Shown piece after piece: positions 25,445-33,281 of a DNA stretch of 64,000 nucleotides (its first letter is position 1; the number at the start of each line of letters is the position of its first letter). The notes beneath the pieces were generated by a model. The model saw nothing but the letters and a program-made list of their open reading frames with translations, did not search any database and was not told the origin of the DNA. Location of the stretch: positions 22,072 through 86,071 of the forward strand of contig JAEWSC010000003.1 in the NCBI GenBank assembly GCA_023398575.1. The letters are read 5' to 3'. The position numbers were made by a program, and so were the translations under genes. Origin of the DNA: Bacillota bacterium. Its GTDB lineage: Bacteria; Bacillota; Clostridia; Christensenellales; Aristaeellaceae.

Positions 25445-27799
25445 ATGACCTTCATCCCGTATAGCTACCGTCATGCCCCCGTGCCCGGCGGCGGTTTTGT
25501 TACCGGCTTTGTATTTCACGAAAAGACTCCCGGCATCGCCTATGCAAGAACAGACATCGGCGGTGTCTACCGCTACGAGCCTGAAAGCCGTACCTGGAAA
25601 AGCCTGTGTGACCATGTCACCCATCCCGGAAAGTGGGAAACATATCCCCTCTCCATTGCGGTAAGCCCATTAGATAACAATCGGCTATACATCGTAACCG
25701 GTGATGGCAGGGAGAACAACAAGCTGTGCATCTCCTTTGATCGTGGCGAAAGCTTTACCTACCGTGATGTGCCTACAGGTGTCCATGGCAATGCCCCGGG
25801 ACGGGGAACCGGCGAGCGGCTGATCTGCTCCTATACCAACCCGGATACATTGTATTTTGCCAGCCAGACCGGCGGCCTGTTTGTGTCCCGCAACCTTGGT
25901 GAAAGCTGGGACCACGTATCCGTTTGCACACAAGATGACATTGAAGAAACCAGTCTGACCTTTCTATTTCTTCACCCTGAAAACAAGAATTTTTTCATCA
26001 TTGGTACCAATGGCGAAAAAAACAGTCCAGACGGTATCATCCGCGGCCCTTCACTTTATTATTCCCTAAACGGCGGCCATAGCTTTGCAGTCTTGCCTGG
26101 GCAGCCACAGCCGCTTCACCATCCCCAATCTACTTATCCAGGTTATGTTGCCCAGCGGTATGCCTTTGATGGGCAATATTTGTATATCACCTTCTCCCAA
26201 ACAGGTTATTGCTGGGCAGGTTTCAACAGCTACGCCTGCGACACGGGCAGCTGCATTGATGGCGCAATGCTGCGCTACAAAATCACATCAATCGGAGATA
26301 TACAGGAAATTGTTGATCTGACACCGTCAGGATACAATGATCCAATGTTTCCATCCCGGCGGCTGGGCTGCGGCCTTGGCGGCATTTCACTTGATAAGAA
26401 TCATCCCGGCGTGCTGGTGATGAGCACCATTGGCCATCCTGAGACGGATACCATTTATCATTCCATGGATTATGGGCAAAGCTTTACGCCCATACTGCGC
26501 GGTCTTTCTACCGGACAAATTGATTTTACCGTTTCCTACATGAAGCCCAAGTTCAACGGCAATCACTCCATCGTCCACTGGATGGGTGACCTGAAAATCA
26601 ACCCCTTTGACGGGAATCACGCCTTCTTTACCACAGGCACGGGCATATTCGCAACCTTTGATCTTGAAAATGCACTGAAAAACAAACCTGTCACCTGGCA
26701 GCCCCTCTGCGCCGGGTTGGAGGAAACGGTGCATTTGAATGTGTACAGCCCAACAACAGGCCCTGTGCAGCTGATCGACATTATTGGCGATCTGGGGGGC
26801 TTTGCCTTTTGCGATTTGAACCGTCCCTGCGAAAACAGCTTCGCCGATGAGGCGGGAAACCGGTACATTACCTGCATGAACGCTGATTACCCGGAATCTA
26901 CCACCAGGCCGGTTGTTACCACTGCCCGGGGCAACTGGAAGGGTAAAACCACCGGCGGCCTGATTGTCTCCCACGACGATTGCAAAACCTGGACACGCCT
27001 TGATGACCCCAAGGGCATTTCACCGCTGGTGGATGAATTGATTGCCTCTATTCGCCGGCCAAACGTCAACGCCGGCTGGACAGCTGTATCCTCCGATGGC
27101 AAAACAATCGTGTGGGGTCTGGCCCGCGGGAACGAGCTGCCCATACCAGCGCTTTTGTATACGGAAAATGAGGGCAGCGTCTGGTCAAAAAGCAAGGTCT
27201 ACGGTCTGGATGGCGTGCAAATCACAGATGACAAGGCCTCTATCAAAGTTTTCAGTGACCGCGTATGTCCAGATGTCTTCTATGGTTTTGGTGAAAACAG
27301 CCGCCTGTTTGTAAGCCTTGACAGGGCCAAAACCTTTCAGCAAGTAAAGCTTCCTGATGCCTTTCCCAGTCTCTACCTACCCGGCATCGACAGCAGGCAA
27401 CATTATGAAATACGTGTTCAGCGAGAAGCGCCGGGCGTGATCTGGCTTTCTCTGGCGGAAGAAGGGCTTTGGCGGTTGACAGTCGAGAAAGTGAACTGCA
27501 CAGTTAACGTAAATGCAGAACAAATCAGCCTGCCAGGTGATACAGTATACCGTGTTGGCCTTGGCAAAGCGGAGGGAGAAGATGGACCGCAAACCCTTTT
27601 TATAAACGGAATCATAAACAACGAATATGGTTTTTATCGGTCACTGGATAGCGGCGCATCCTTTCAACGCATCAACAATGAAAAGCAGATGTTTGGCGAT
27701 ATCCGCTCCATCTGCGGCGATCCGCGAACCTTTGGCCGGTTTTATATCGCCACAGGGACAAGAGGCGTGTTGTGGGGCGAGCCGGAGTCCATGGCATAA
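25445..27799 (+). CDS. GH74-like glycosidase (xyloglucanase-type beta-propeller)
   Basis: 784 residues. The N-terminus P-G-G-G-F-V-T-G-F-V-F-H followed by I-A-Y-A-R-T-D-I-G-G-V-Y-R is diagnostic of GH74 enzymes, two seven-bladed propellers that cut xyloglucan. BNR/Asp-box-like turns recur (S-F-D-R-G-E-S-F, S-R-N-L-G-E-S-W, S-M-D-Y-G-Q-S-F, S-L-D-S-G-A-S-F). No signal peptide is seen at the chosen start (25445, GAGAGG nine nt upstream), so it may act on imported oligosaccharides. Substrate is inferred from family only. Confidence 0.85.
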   Translation: MTFIPYSYRHAPVPGGGFVTGFVFHEKTPGIAYARTDIGGVYRYEPESRTWKSLCDHVTHPGKWETYPLSIAVSPLDNNRLYIVTGDGRENNKLCISFDRGESFTYRDVPTGVHGNAPGRGTGERLICSYTNPDTLYFASQTGGLFVSRNLGESWDHVSVCTQDDIEETSLTFLFLHPENKNFFIIGTNGEKNSPDGIIRGPSLYYSLNGGHSFAVLPGQPQPLHHPQSTYPGYVAQRYAFDGQYLYITFSQTGYCWAGFNSYACDTGSCIDGAMLRYKITSIGDIQEIVDLTPSGYNDPMFPSRRLGCGLGGISLDKNHPGVLVMSTIGHPETDTIYHSMDYGQSFTPILRGLSTGQIDFTVSYMKPKFNGNHSIVHWMGDLKINPFDGNHAFFTTGTGIFATFDLENALKNKPVTWQPLCAGLEETVHLNVYSPTTGPVQLIDIIGDLGGFAFCDLNRPCENSFADEAGNRYITCMNADYPESTTRPVVTTARGNWKGKTTGGLIVSHDDCKTWTRLDDPKGISPLVDELIASIRRPNVNAGWTAVSSDGKTIVWGLARGNELPIPALLYTENEGSVWSKSKVYGLDGVQITDDKASIKVFSDRVCPDVFYGFGENSRLFVSLDRAKTFQQVKLPDAFPSLYLPGIDSRQHYEIRVQREAPGVIWLSLAEEGLWRLTVEKVNCTVNVNAEQISLPGDTVYRVGLGKAEGEDGPQTLFINGIINNEYGFYRSLDSGASFQRINNEKQMFGDIRSICGDPRTFGRFYIATGTRGVLWGEPESMA

Positions 27800-27846
27800 T
27801 GTTTCGCTGTCTAGGTCATAAGGATTAGCGGAAAGGCACAAAATGG

Positions 27847-27886
27847 GGGCAGGGTATCAAAATTCTGATATCCTGCCCTCGCTTTA
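27847..27886. terminator. Bidirectional terminator after GH74
   Basis: GGGCAGGGTATCA (27847-27859) pairs with TGATATCCTGCCC (27866-27878) with one G-U, between the convergent GH74 and XRE/S24 genes. Confidence 0.7.
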
Positions 27887-27923
27887 TGCAATTTGATCTG
27901 TCAGTTTTCTTGCCTATTGCTCA

Positions 27924-28649
27924 TTACACCAAGTTGATCTCATCACGCACACAGCGGCCCAGGCATACGACCTCATTGAGTGCATAGGTTTCAGCGCTGT
28001 ACTCCCGGTCATAGCTTTGCAAAAGGATATGAAAGTTTTCCAGCCGTTTTACCTTACGCAGAACACGACGGCCCTTCACCTCCACCAGCATGATGGCCCC
28101 ATCGATTGGGCTGCCGGCCGGGACCACAAGCACCAGGTCGCCTTGACAAACACGGAAGCCGCGAAGAGCGTCATCTGGAACCAGATAATAGTATACCTTG
28201 TCCGGTGAAGCGTTTTCAATCTGGCCATTGAGAACAGGTAAAAGCTTATGGTCAATTTCCTTCATCACCGCATTATACACCGGCACACGCTTTAGCACGC
28301 TGGTCAGCGCATCCAGCCAGATGGAGCCACCAATCCCGTCATCGCTGCTGGCCACTGTGGCCGCTTCCTTTTTCGCCTTGCTCTCTTGCACAGCCTTATT
28401 GATGGCCGGCTGCACGGTCTGCAAATCGACGGTGGCGGCAATATCATCCAATGTGAAGTCAGCTTCCGTCTGCTGCTTGAGGCCAATGGTTTTCAAAATA
28501 CGCCGTGCATGATCGTCAGCAATAATGCGCGTGCCCGCTTCCACATCCATCAAAAAGCTTTCAGCAACACCGCACTTTTTCGCCACCTGCTTATGGGAAA
28601 GCCCCTGGCGCAGTCTCTCGGTCTTTAACAAATCGCCCAATCTGCTCAT
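27924..28649 (-). CDS. XRE-family regulator with an S24-like C-terminal domain
   Basis: 241 residues. The N-terminal helix-turn-helix is R-L-R-Q-G-L-S-H-K-Q-V-A-K-K-C-G-V-A-E-S (about 13-32). An Ala/Lys-rich linker follows, then a C-terminal LexA/S24 fold (about 125-235) with G-D-L-V-L-V-V-P-A-G-S. The position where LexA-type proteases have the nucleophile Ser appears as D-D-A-L-R, so self-cleavage is unlikely and the domain may only dimerise or sense. AGGAGGAG precedes the ATG. It follows the rhodanese gene by 30 nt and is probably co-transcribed. Confidence 0.8.
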   Translation of the reverse strand: MSRLGDLLKTERLRQGLSHKQVAKKCGVAESFLMDVEAGTRIIADDHARRILKTIGLKQQTEADFTLDDIAATVDLQTVQPAINKAVQESKAKKEAATVASSDDGIGGSIWLDALTSVLKRVPVYNAVMKEIDHKLLPVLNGQIENASPDKVYYYLVPDDALRGFRVCQGDLVLVVPAGSPIDGAIMLVEVKGRRVLRKVKRLENFHILLQSYDREYSAETYALNEVVCLGRCVRDEINLV

Positions 28650-28679
28650 ATATGCTCCTCCTGTAATAACTATCCGTTC

Positions 28680-29063
28680 TTATTCCGTTACAATATCATA
28701 AGACCAGTCGATAATCCCGCCAAAATCATACACCTTTGTGTATCCCATTTGGATAAGTTCCAGACTCGCGCTCTTGCTTCGGTTACCGCTGCGGCAATAT
28801 ACCAATATCGTAGCATCTTTGTCGGGCAGGGAAATCGCCGCCTGGTTTTTGATTTCCGTATTTGGTAAAAGCATCGCGTTTTCAATATGCCCTTGGTCAT
28901 ATTCTTCCTTTGTACGCACATCCACAATCAAAACGCTTTGATCACCATCTATCATCTGCTTGGCTTCCTCAGCCGAAATCTTTATGTACTCCGCCGCCTT
29001 TTGCGGCGCTGCACAACTGGATAACAGCAGCATACAGCCAAGCACAATCAGAAGCTTCTTCAC
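28680..29063 (-). CDS. Rhodanese-domain lipoprotein
   Basis: 127 residues from a GTG start at 29063, chosen because GGGGGGAG lies six nt upstream; the ATG at 29081 overlaps that site. A signal peptide ends in L-L-S-S-C, so the protein is anchored outside the membrane. One rhodanese domain: V-D-V-R-T-K-E-E-Y, G-H-I-x-N-A and active-site loop Y-C-R-S-G-N-R-S with catalytic Cys. It may transfer sulfur or relay thiol signals; the partner is unknown. It is divergent from the IscU-like/GGGtGRT operon, which may be a link to sulfur chemistry. Confidence 0.88.
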   Translation of the reverse strand: MKKLLIVLGCMLLLSSCAAPQKAAEYIKISAEEAKQMIDGDQSVLIVDVRTKEEYDQGHIENAMLLPNTEIKNQAAISLPDKDATILVYCRSGNRSKSASLELIQMGYTKVYDFGGIIDWSYDIVTE

Positions 29064-29095
29064 GTGATACTCCCCCCTCATTCATCAGCCATGCC

Positions 29096-29101
29096 AGTAT
29101 A
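29096..29101 (-). promoter_or_regulatory. Extended -10 promoter for the rhodanese-XRE unit
   Basis: On the minus strand TGG-TATACT (extended -10) lies about 33 nt before the GTG start. No good -35 element is visible, as is common for extended -10 promoters. Confidence 0.45.
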
Positions 29102-29167
29102 CCACAATCCGCCAGCAGAAAAAAGATTGTCCAGCCAGCCAACCCTGTTAAAAAATCTGCACACCAT

Positions 29168-29208
29168 GTGGGAAAAGCCTTTTCCCACCCGTGAAATTGT
29201 GCTATACT
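29168..29208 (+). promoter_or_regulatory. Palindromic operator and promoter of the IscU-like/GGGtGRT operon
   Basis: A perfect inverted repeat GTGGGAAAA (29168-29176), GCC, TTTTCCCAC (29180-29188) covers the -35 position of a -10 element TATACT (29203-29208). The start codon is 54 nt further on. A symmetric site at this place is typical of a repressor operator, or of an activator site. The -35 hexamer itself (TTTTCC) is poor. The cognate regulator is unknown. Confidence 0.6.
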
Positions 29209-29261
29209 ACGCAGTGTGTGTTTTTTGCCAGAACATTTTCCGGTAAGGAGGAAACAATTCG

Positions 29262-29954
29262 ATGCAATACTCCAGAGAAGTGGAAGAAATGGTATGCGTC
29301 AAAAAGGGCCCGAACCATGGCCCCGCCCCCATCCCCGAAGAGGGCAAATGGGTACAAGCCCGTGAAATCAAGGATATATCTGGCCTGACCCACGGTGTGG
29401 GCTGGTGCGCACCCCAGCAGGGCGCCTGCAAACTGACCCTGAACGTGAAGGACGGCGTGATTCAGGAAGCGCTGGTGGAAACCATCGGCTGCTCCGGCAT
29501 GACTCACTCCGCCGCTATGGCCGCCGAGTTCCTCCCCGGCAAAACAGTGTTGGAAGCCCTGAATACCGACCTTGTCTGCGACGCTATCAACACCGCCATG
29601 CGCGAATTGTTCCTGCAGATCGCCTATGGCCGCACCCAATCCGCCTTCTCTGAGGACGGTCTGCCCATCGGCGCCGGTCTGGAAGACCTGGGCAAGGGCC
29701 TGCGCAGCCAGGTTGGCACCATGTACGGCACGCTGGAAAAAGGCGTCCGTTACCTGGAAATGGCTGAAGGCTATGTACTGAAAATCGCCTTGGACGAAAA
29801 CAAAGAAGTTATCGGCTACCAGTTTGTCCACCTGGGCAAAATGCTGGAAGCCATTAAGAAAGGCGTAGACCCCAAGGAAGCCTATGAAAAGAACGTGGGC
29901 ACCTATGGCCGTTTCGCCGAAGCGAAAGAATATATCGATCCCCGCCACAAGTAA
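29262..29954 (+). CDS. IscU/NifU-N-like iron-sulfur scaffold protein paired with GGGtGRT
   Basis: 230 residues. Matches the IscU pattern with substitutions: C-A-P-Q-Q-G-A-C56-K-L in place of G-x-P-x-C-G-D, then G-C77-S-G-M-T-H-S-A-A-M-A-A-E-F, close to IscU G-C-G-S-A-I-A-S-S. L-V-C106-D-A-I and a C-terminal extension follow. Three cysteines occupy scaffold-like positions, but the conserved IscU Asp is not evident, so bound cluster and role may differ. In Clostridia this protein is encoded beside the GGGtGRT protein. AAGGAGG precedes the ATG. Codon use (GCC, CTG, ACC, AAG) is strongly biased, suggesting high expression. Function is unknown. Confidence 0.8.
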   Translation: MQYSREVEEMVCVKKGPNHGPAPIPEEGKWVQAREIKDISGLTHGVGWCAPQQGACKLTLNVKDGVIQEALVETIGCSGMTHSAAMAAEFLPGKTVLEALNTDLVCDAINTAMRELFLQIAYGRTQSAFSEDGLPIGAGLEDLGKGLRSQVGTMYGTLEKGVRYLEMAEGYVLKIALDENKEVIGYQFVHLGKMLEAIKKGVDPKEAYEKNVGTYGRFAEAKEYIDPRHK

Positions 29955-29982
29955 TACAGCGCAAGGATGAGGTGAGAAAGCA

Positions 29983-30981
29983 ATGGCAACGTTTGAAGGA
30001 TATGAAAGACGCATCGCAAAAATCGAAAAGGTGCTGGCCGAGTACGGCTTTTCCTCGCTGGATGAGGTTAACGAAATGCTCCTGAAGAAGGGCATCGACG
30101 TAGGCGCCATCGTCCGGGGCATTCAGCCCATCGCCTTTGAAAACGCTGTGTGGGCCTACACCCTGGGTGCCGGCATCGCAGTGAAAAAGGGCATTACTAC
30201 CGCCTCCCCCGCCGCCGAAGCCATCGGCCTTGGCTTGCAGGCTTTCTGCATTCCCGGTTCCGTAGCCGATCAGCGTGTTGTTGGTATAGGTCATGGTAAC
30301 CTGGCCGCCATGCTGCTGCGTGAAGAGACAAAGTGCTTCTGCTTCCTGGCCGGCCACGAGAGCTTTGCCGCCGCAGAAGGCGCTATCGGTATCGCTCGCA
30401 CCGCCAACAAGGTCCGCAAGGAGCCCCTGCGCGTGATCTTGAATGGCCTGGGCAAGGACGCAGCTTATGTCATCAGCCGTGTGAACGGCTTCACCTATGT
30501 GAAGACCCAGTACGATTACTACACCGGCGACCTGAAGGTGGAAAAGGAAACCGCCTTCTCCAGCGGTGAAAAATCCAAGGTTCGCGTGTATGGCGCTGAT
30601 GATGTCAGCGAAGGCGTGGCCATCATGATCAAAGAGGGTGTGGACGTTTCCATCACCGGCAACTCCACCAACCCCACCCGCTTCCAGCACCCCGTAGCCG
30701 GCACCTACAAGAAGTGGTCTGTGGAAAACAAAAAGAACTACTTCTCCGTGGCTTCCGGCGGCGGCACTGGCCGTACCCTGCATCCCGACAACATGGGCGC
30801 CGGCCCCGCCAGCTATGGCATGACCGACACCATGGGCCGCATGCACTCCGATGCCCAGTTCGCCGGCTCCTCCTCCGTGCCTGCTCACGTAGAAATGATG
30901 GGCCTCATCGGTATGGGCAACAACCCCATGGTTGGCGCCACTGTAGCCGTTGCCGTGGCCATCGAGGAGCACAGCAGGTAA
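29983..30981 (+). CDS. GGGtGRT family protein
   Basis: 332 residues. Named for the motif G-G-G-T-G-R-T (259-265), followed by L-H-P-D-N-M-G-A-G-P-A-S-Y-G-M-T-D. The sequence is glycine/alanine-rich and looks cytoplasmic. No reaction is established for the family. It forms an operon with the IscU-like gene (28-nt gap, AGGTGAG before ATG). The last ~95 bp occur again, about 90% identical, 2.2 kb downstream beyond an AT-rich island, so the present 3' end may be an imported replacement. Strong codon bias indicates abundant protein. Confidence 0.88.
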   Translation: MATFEGYERRIAKIEKVLAEYGFSSLDEVNEMLLKKGIDVGAIVRGIQPIAFENAVWAYTLGAGIAVKKGITTASPAAEAIGLGLQAFCIPGSVADQRVVGIGHGNLAAMLLREETKCFCFLAGHESFAAAEGAIGIARTANKVRKEPLRVILNGLGKDAAYVISRVNGFTYVKTQYDYYTGDLKVEKETAFSSGEKSKVRVYGADDVSEGVAIMIKEGVDVSITGNSTNPTRFQHPVAGTYKKWSVENKKNYFSVASGGGTGRTLHPDNMGAGPASYGMTDTMGRMHSDAQFAGSSSVPAHVEMMGLIGMGNNPMVGATVAVAVAIEEHSR

Positions 30982-30994
30982 TATTCATACAAAA

Positions 30995-31024
30995 AGAGAT
31001 CTTCGACATGAAGGTCTCTTTTTT
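30995..31024 (+). terminator. Intrinsic terminator after GGGtGRT (left side of island)
   Basis: AGAGATCTTC (30995-31004) pairs with GAAGGTCTCT (31010-31019), one G-U, followed by six T (31019-31024). A different terminator follows the displaced gene-end copy at 33221, so each copy of the gene end has its own terminator. Confidence 0.85.
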
Positions 31025-31178
31025 ATGTTTATTTTCTCATATAGGTATGATAAAAAGATAAATCTCATCTATATAGAGGAGGTAAAAGCATTTTTCGCAG
31101 TTTTTCGACAACTCAAGCCTTACGGAGAGCCCTATAATACATCAATTCCTTTGATGAGCCGTACTATAGATCGATTTA

Positions 31179-31187
31179 TGATATAAT
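31179..31187 (+). promoter_or_regulatory. Extended -10 promoter of the island genes
   Basis: TG-A-TATAAT (31179-31187) stands 24 nt before the first island gene. No convincing -35 is present. Confidence 0.5.
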
Positions 31188-31210
31188 AACTCCTAAGGGG
31201 AGGGAAAATA

Positions 31211-31597
31211 ATGAAGGGCTGGATGAATGAAGGATGGTTTTCAAATAAATTCCATCATCAGTTAGCCCAAGAACTTAAAGAGTTTGTTGAGATAGTGAAC
31301 AATAAGCTAAATATTGAGGCAGTATTTATTGTCGGTTCTTTTGCCGATGGAACAAATAATGAAGCATCAGATCTGGATATTATTGTTGTATCGTCAGATT
31401 TTAATTATTATTGCTTGAATACAAGGAGAAAGATTCTTTCTGGCTTAATCAAAAAAAGTTCTGTAAAAATCGACCTATATTGTTACACTACTCAAGAGTA
31501 TATATCAATGTGCAATGATGAAATATGGAAAAACAAGGCAAGAGTTGAGGTGTGGAAAAATGAACATGAAAAAGATACTAGCGGAATTATTAAATGA
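31211..31597 (+). CDS. MNT-fold nucleotidyltransferase domain protein
   Basis: 128 residues. The polymerase-beta/minimal nucleotidyltransferase signature is complete: G42-S43-F-A-D-G, S-D54-L-D56 and a third carboxylate in V-K-I-D88-L-Y. Such proteins transfer nucleotides to proteins or tRNA; many serve as antitoxins that AMPylate a partner (MNT-HEPN type) or act in phage defence. GGGGAGGG lies about seven nt before the ATG. The 3' end overlaps the next gene by 38 nt. AT-rich codon use differs from the host. The two-gene arrangement suggests a toxin-antitoxin or defence pair; the partner is not a small HEPN protein, so the pairing is unusual. Confidence 0.8.
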   Translation: MKGWMNEGWFSNKFHHQLAQELKEFVEIVNNKLNIEAVFIVGSFADGTNNEASDLDIIVVSSDFNYYCLNTRRKILSGLIKKSSVKIDLYCYTTQEYISMCNDEIWKNKARVEVWKNEHEKDTSGIIK

Positions 31598-32993
31598 CTT
31601 GTGCCAATACGTTGATCGATCACTATCTGGACAACATATTAATTATAGAGATTTTTCAGAAGCTACAATTGCCCTTGTTAATGTAGACCAGAAACTGTCT
31701 CTTGACGCCTTAAACCAAGCTGCACTGCGACTACTAATTAATAAGAGTGAGAGCTTTCTGCGATCTAAATATGCTAATTTTTATATTGCTTGGTACTACC
31801 TACCGACAAATGTTTACAAGCATGAAGTTGATGAATTAACCAATAACATATCAACGGCGAATATTCAAATAACTCAGTTCAGAAGCAGGATGGCTTTATG
31901 CCAAGCACTTCAGTTTTCTTTGGATTCGTCCGAAGATGGCTACTTCTTTTCACGTGGCGATTCAATCATTAGAGCAGTCTCAAATTTCCTTCTATATCCA
32001 TTTGAGTTTGATCTTAATGCTTTGGTCTATTTGATTCTTAATTATTACCAAGCACTCAAGGAATATGAATTACTTGATGATAATACCTATAGTAAAAGAT
32101 GTACTGAAAATATTAATCATTGTGAGTTGTTATTTTACAAAATCTTAAGTAACAATGGAGCGGTTAATTCGATTAGGGCAAGCCGTCAGCTAAACGCGTT
32201 TTGGAACTCAACTGTTCCTGCAGATATGCATCTGAATTCTGATATACTGATTTCGTTCACGAATAGCTCTGTGAGCGATGTAGACCGATGGGTTCTTATT
32301 AGCCTTTTTAAGACTGATCCACTTAATGCAGATCAATTACTGCGAGACAACTATTCAAAAATATTCAACCGAGCGTATGGAAATAGAAAAAAGGATATAT
32401 TAAATATCCGTCTTCTAGTTGCATCCATAAATTGTTCTTGCGATAATGATGTGACAAGTGAAGGGATTTTCATATCAGTAACACAAGAAGGCCAACCAAT
32501 TCATCACGATCTTAAGCACTTTTTTAATAATTATCTTGAGATCGGTCTTGAAGAATGTAGTCAAGCAGAAATTGCTCTCCTTGAAAGCTACAGTGATACA
32601 CAATTGCGAAGTAAGGTTGCGGCTTGCTTAATCAATGTCGACCCTGCGGAAGTCGCAAGACAAATGAGAAAACCGCATGGAGCTTTAGAAATTGCGGATA
32701 TGGAGATTCAGTTTCGTGAAAATAAGGAACTGAAGTACCTGTGTATGCCCTTTAAAACAGGTATAGAAATTAAGGGGTCATCTGTCCCCGAAAATATCGC
32801 ATATCAAGTATATAAGCCTTTTTCTCATTTTGGGAATCAGTGCATGGTAGTTTTTGTTTCTGTAAAACCTTGTAGTTTGGGTCTTGACGCATACATTAAA
32901 CGTATGAGTCGACAGCAGCCTAATTGGAAAGTGGGAATTTTGCAATCCCATCAGTTAGGTAGGCTACTCAAACTTAATCAGCAGCTAAATTGA
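31560..32993 (+). CDS. Unknown 477-residue partner of the nucleotidyltransferase
   Basis: Start ATG at 31560 has GAGGTG seven nt upstream and lies 38 nt inside the preceding gene, so translation is coupled. Residues 1-350 look mostly helical and match no family I recognise. Residues about 370-477 look like a compact alpha/beta domain: A-L-E377-I-A-D380-M-E-I-Q-F, then M-P-F-K399-T-G-I-E-I-K, then Q416-V-Y-K-P-F and a hydrophobic strand C-M-V-V-F-V-S-V-K. The order acidic strand, Lys-bearing strand, Gln helix resembles a PD-(D/E)XK nuclease core, but the canonical E-x-K is not exact. No signal peptide or membrane segment. A nuclease effector held by the MNT protein is a hypothesis. Confidence 0.7.
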   Translation: MNMKKILAELLNDLCQYVDRSLSGQHINYRDFSEATIALVNVDQKLSLDALNQAALRLLINKSESFLRSKYANFYIAWYYLPTNVYKHEVDELTNNISTANIQITQFRSRMALCQALQFSLDSSEDGYFFSRGDSIIRAVSNFLLYPFEFDLNALVYLILNYYQALKEYELLDDNTYSKRCTENINHCELLFYKILSNNGAVNSIRASRQLNAFWNSTVPADMHLNSDILISFTNSSVSDVDRWVLISLFKTDPLNADQLLRDNYSKIFNRAYGNRKKDILNIRLLVASINCSCDNDVTSEGIFISVTQEGQPIHHDLKHFFNNYLEIGLEECSQAEIALLESYSDTQLRSKVAACLINVDPAEVARQMRKPHGALEIADMEIQFRENKELKYLCMPFKTGIEIKGSSVPENIAYQVYKPFSHFGNQCMVVFVSVKPCSLGLDAYIKRMSRQQPNWKVGILQSHQLGRLLKLNQQLN

Positions 32994-33091
32994 AAATATA
33001 TTTTTAACTACAAGATAATCAGATTGGGAATAATCAAGTTGGTAAACACTTTTGTACAAGTGCGTTTATCTTGTGATAAATGAAATCATTA

Positions 33092-33186
33092 ACGCAGAAA
33101 TGATGGGTCTCATCGGCATGGGCAACAACCCCATGGTCGGCGCCACCGTTGCTGTGGCCGTGGCCATCGAGGAGCACAGCAAGTAA
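33092..33186 (+). pseudogene. Displaced duplicate of the GGGtGRT gene 3' end
   Basis: This codes E-M-M-G-L-I-G-M-G-N-N-P-M-V-G-A-T-V, then A-V-A-V-A-I-E-E-H-S-K and stop, the same as the intact gene's last residues except final Lys for Arg. Over 95 bp there are nine differences, eight at synonymous third positions. The copy therefore drifted under protein constraint rather than by decay. It has no start codon or ribosome site. It is probably the original chromosomal gene end, pushed away by the island. Confidence 0.85.
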
Positions 33187-33220
33187 TAGCGCTGCGCGTT
33201 CCAAAAAGACATATGCACTC

Positions 33221-33248
33221 AAAAGGCCAGGCGAAAGCTTGGCCTTTT
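33221..33248 (+). terminator. Intrinsic terminator after the displaced GGGtGRT end
   Basis: AAAAGGCCA (33221-33229) pairs with TGGCCTTTT (33240-33248), with further pairing inside (AGGC/GCTT). Probably the ancestral terminator of the GGGtGRT operon. Confidence 0.75.
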
Positions 33249-33281
33249 GTCATATATACCCATTTCATTGTACGTCCTCTC

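Larger units (their letters stand above)
30982..33090. mobile_element. AT-rich cargo island inserted at the GGGtGRT gene 3' end
   Basis: About 2.1 kb lying between two copies of the GGGtGRT gene end (30887-30981 and 33092-33186). Base composition is sharply lower in GC (about 35% in a sampled 60-nt line, against 50% in the upstream gene), and codon use changes accordingly. It holds two overlapping genes (nucleotidyltransferase and unknown partner) and no integrase, transposase or tRNA. The layout fits site-specific integration into a protein-coding 3' end by an element that supplies a replacement end, followed by loss or in-trans supply of the integrase. Exact junctions are uncertain. Confidence 0.65.

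Noticed and set aside
29202..30972. Two large minus-strand frames over the IscU-like and GGGtGRT genes
   Set aside because: Third-position GC bias of the true plus-strand genes keeps the antisense frame open. Composition is His/Gly-rich and matches nothing.
30950..31186. Frame crossing the GGGtGRT stop region into the island (ends T-I-D-R-F-M-I)
   Set aside because: It overlaps a coding gene end and the terminator, and has no ribosome site at its start. It could be a remnant but cannot be supported.
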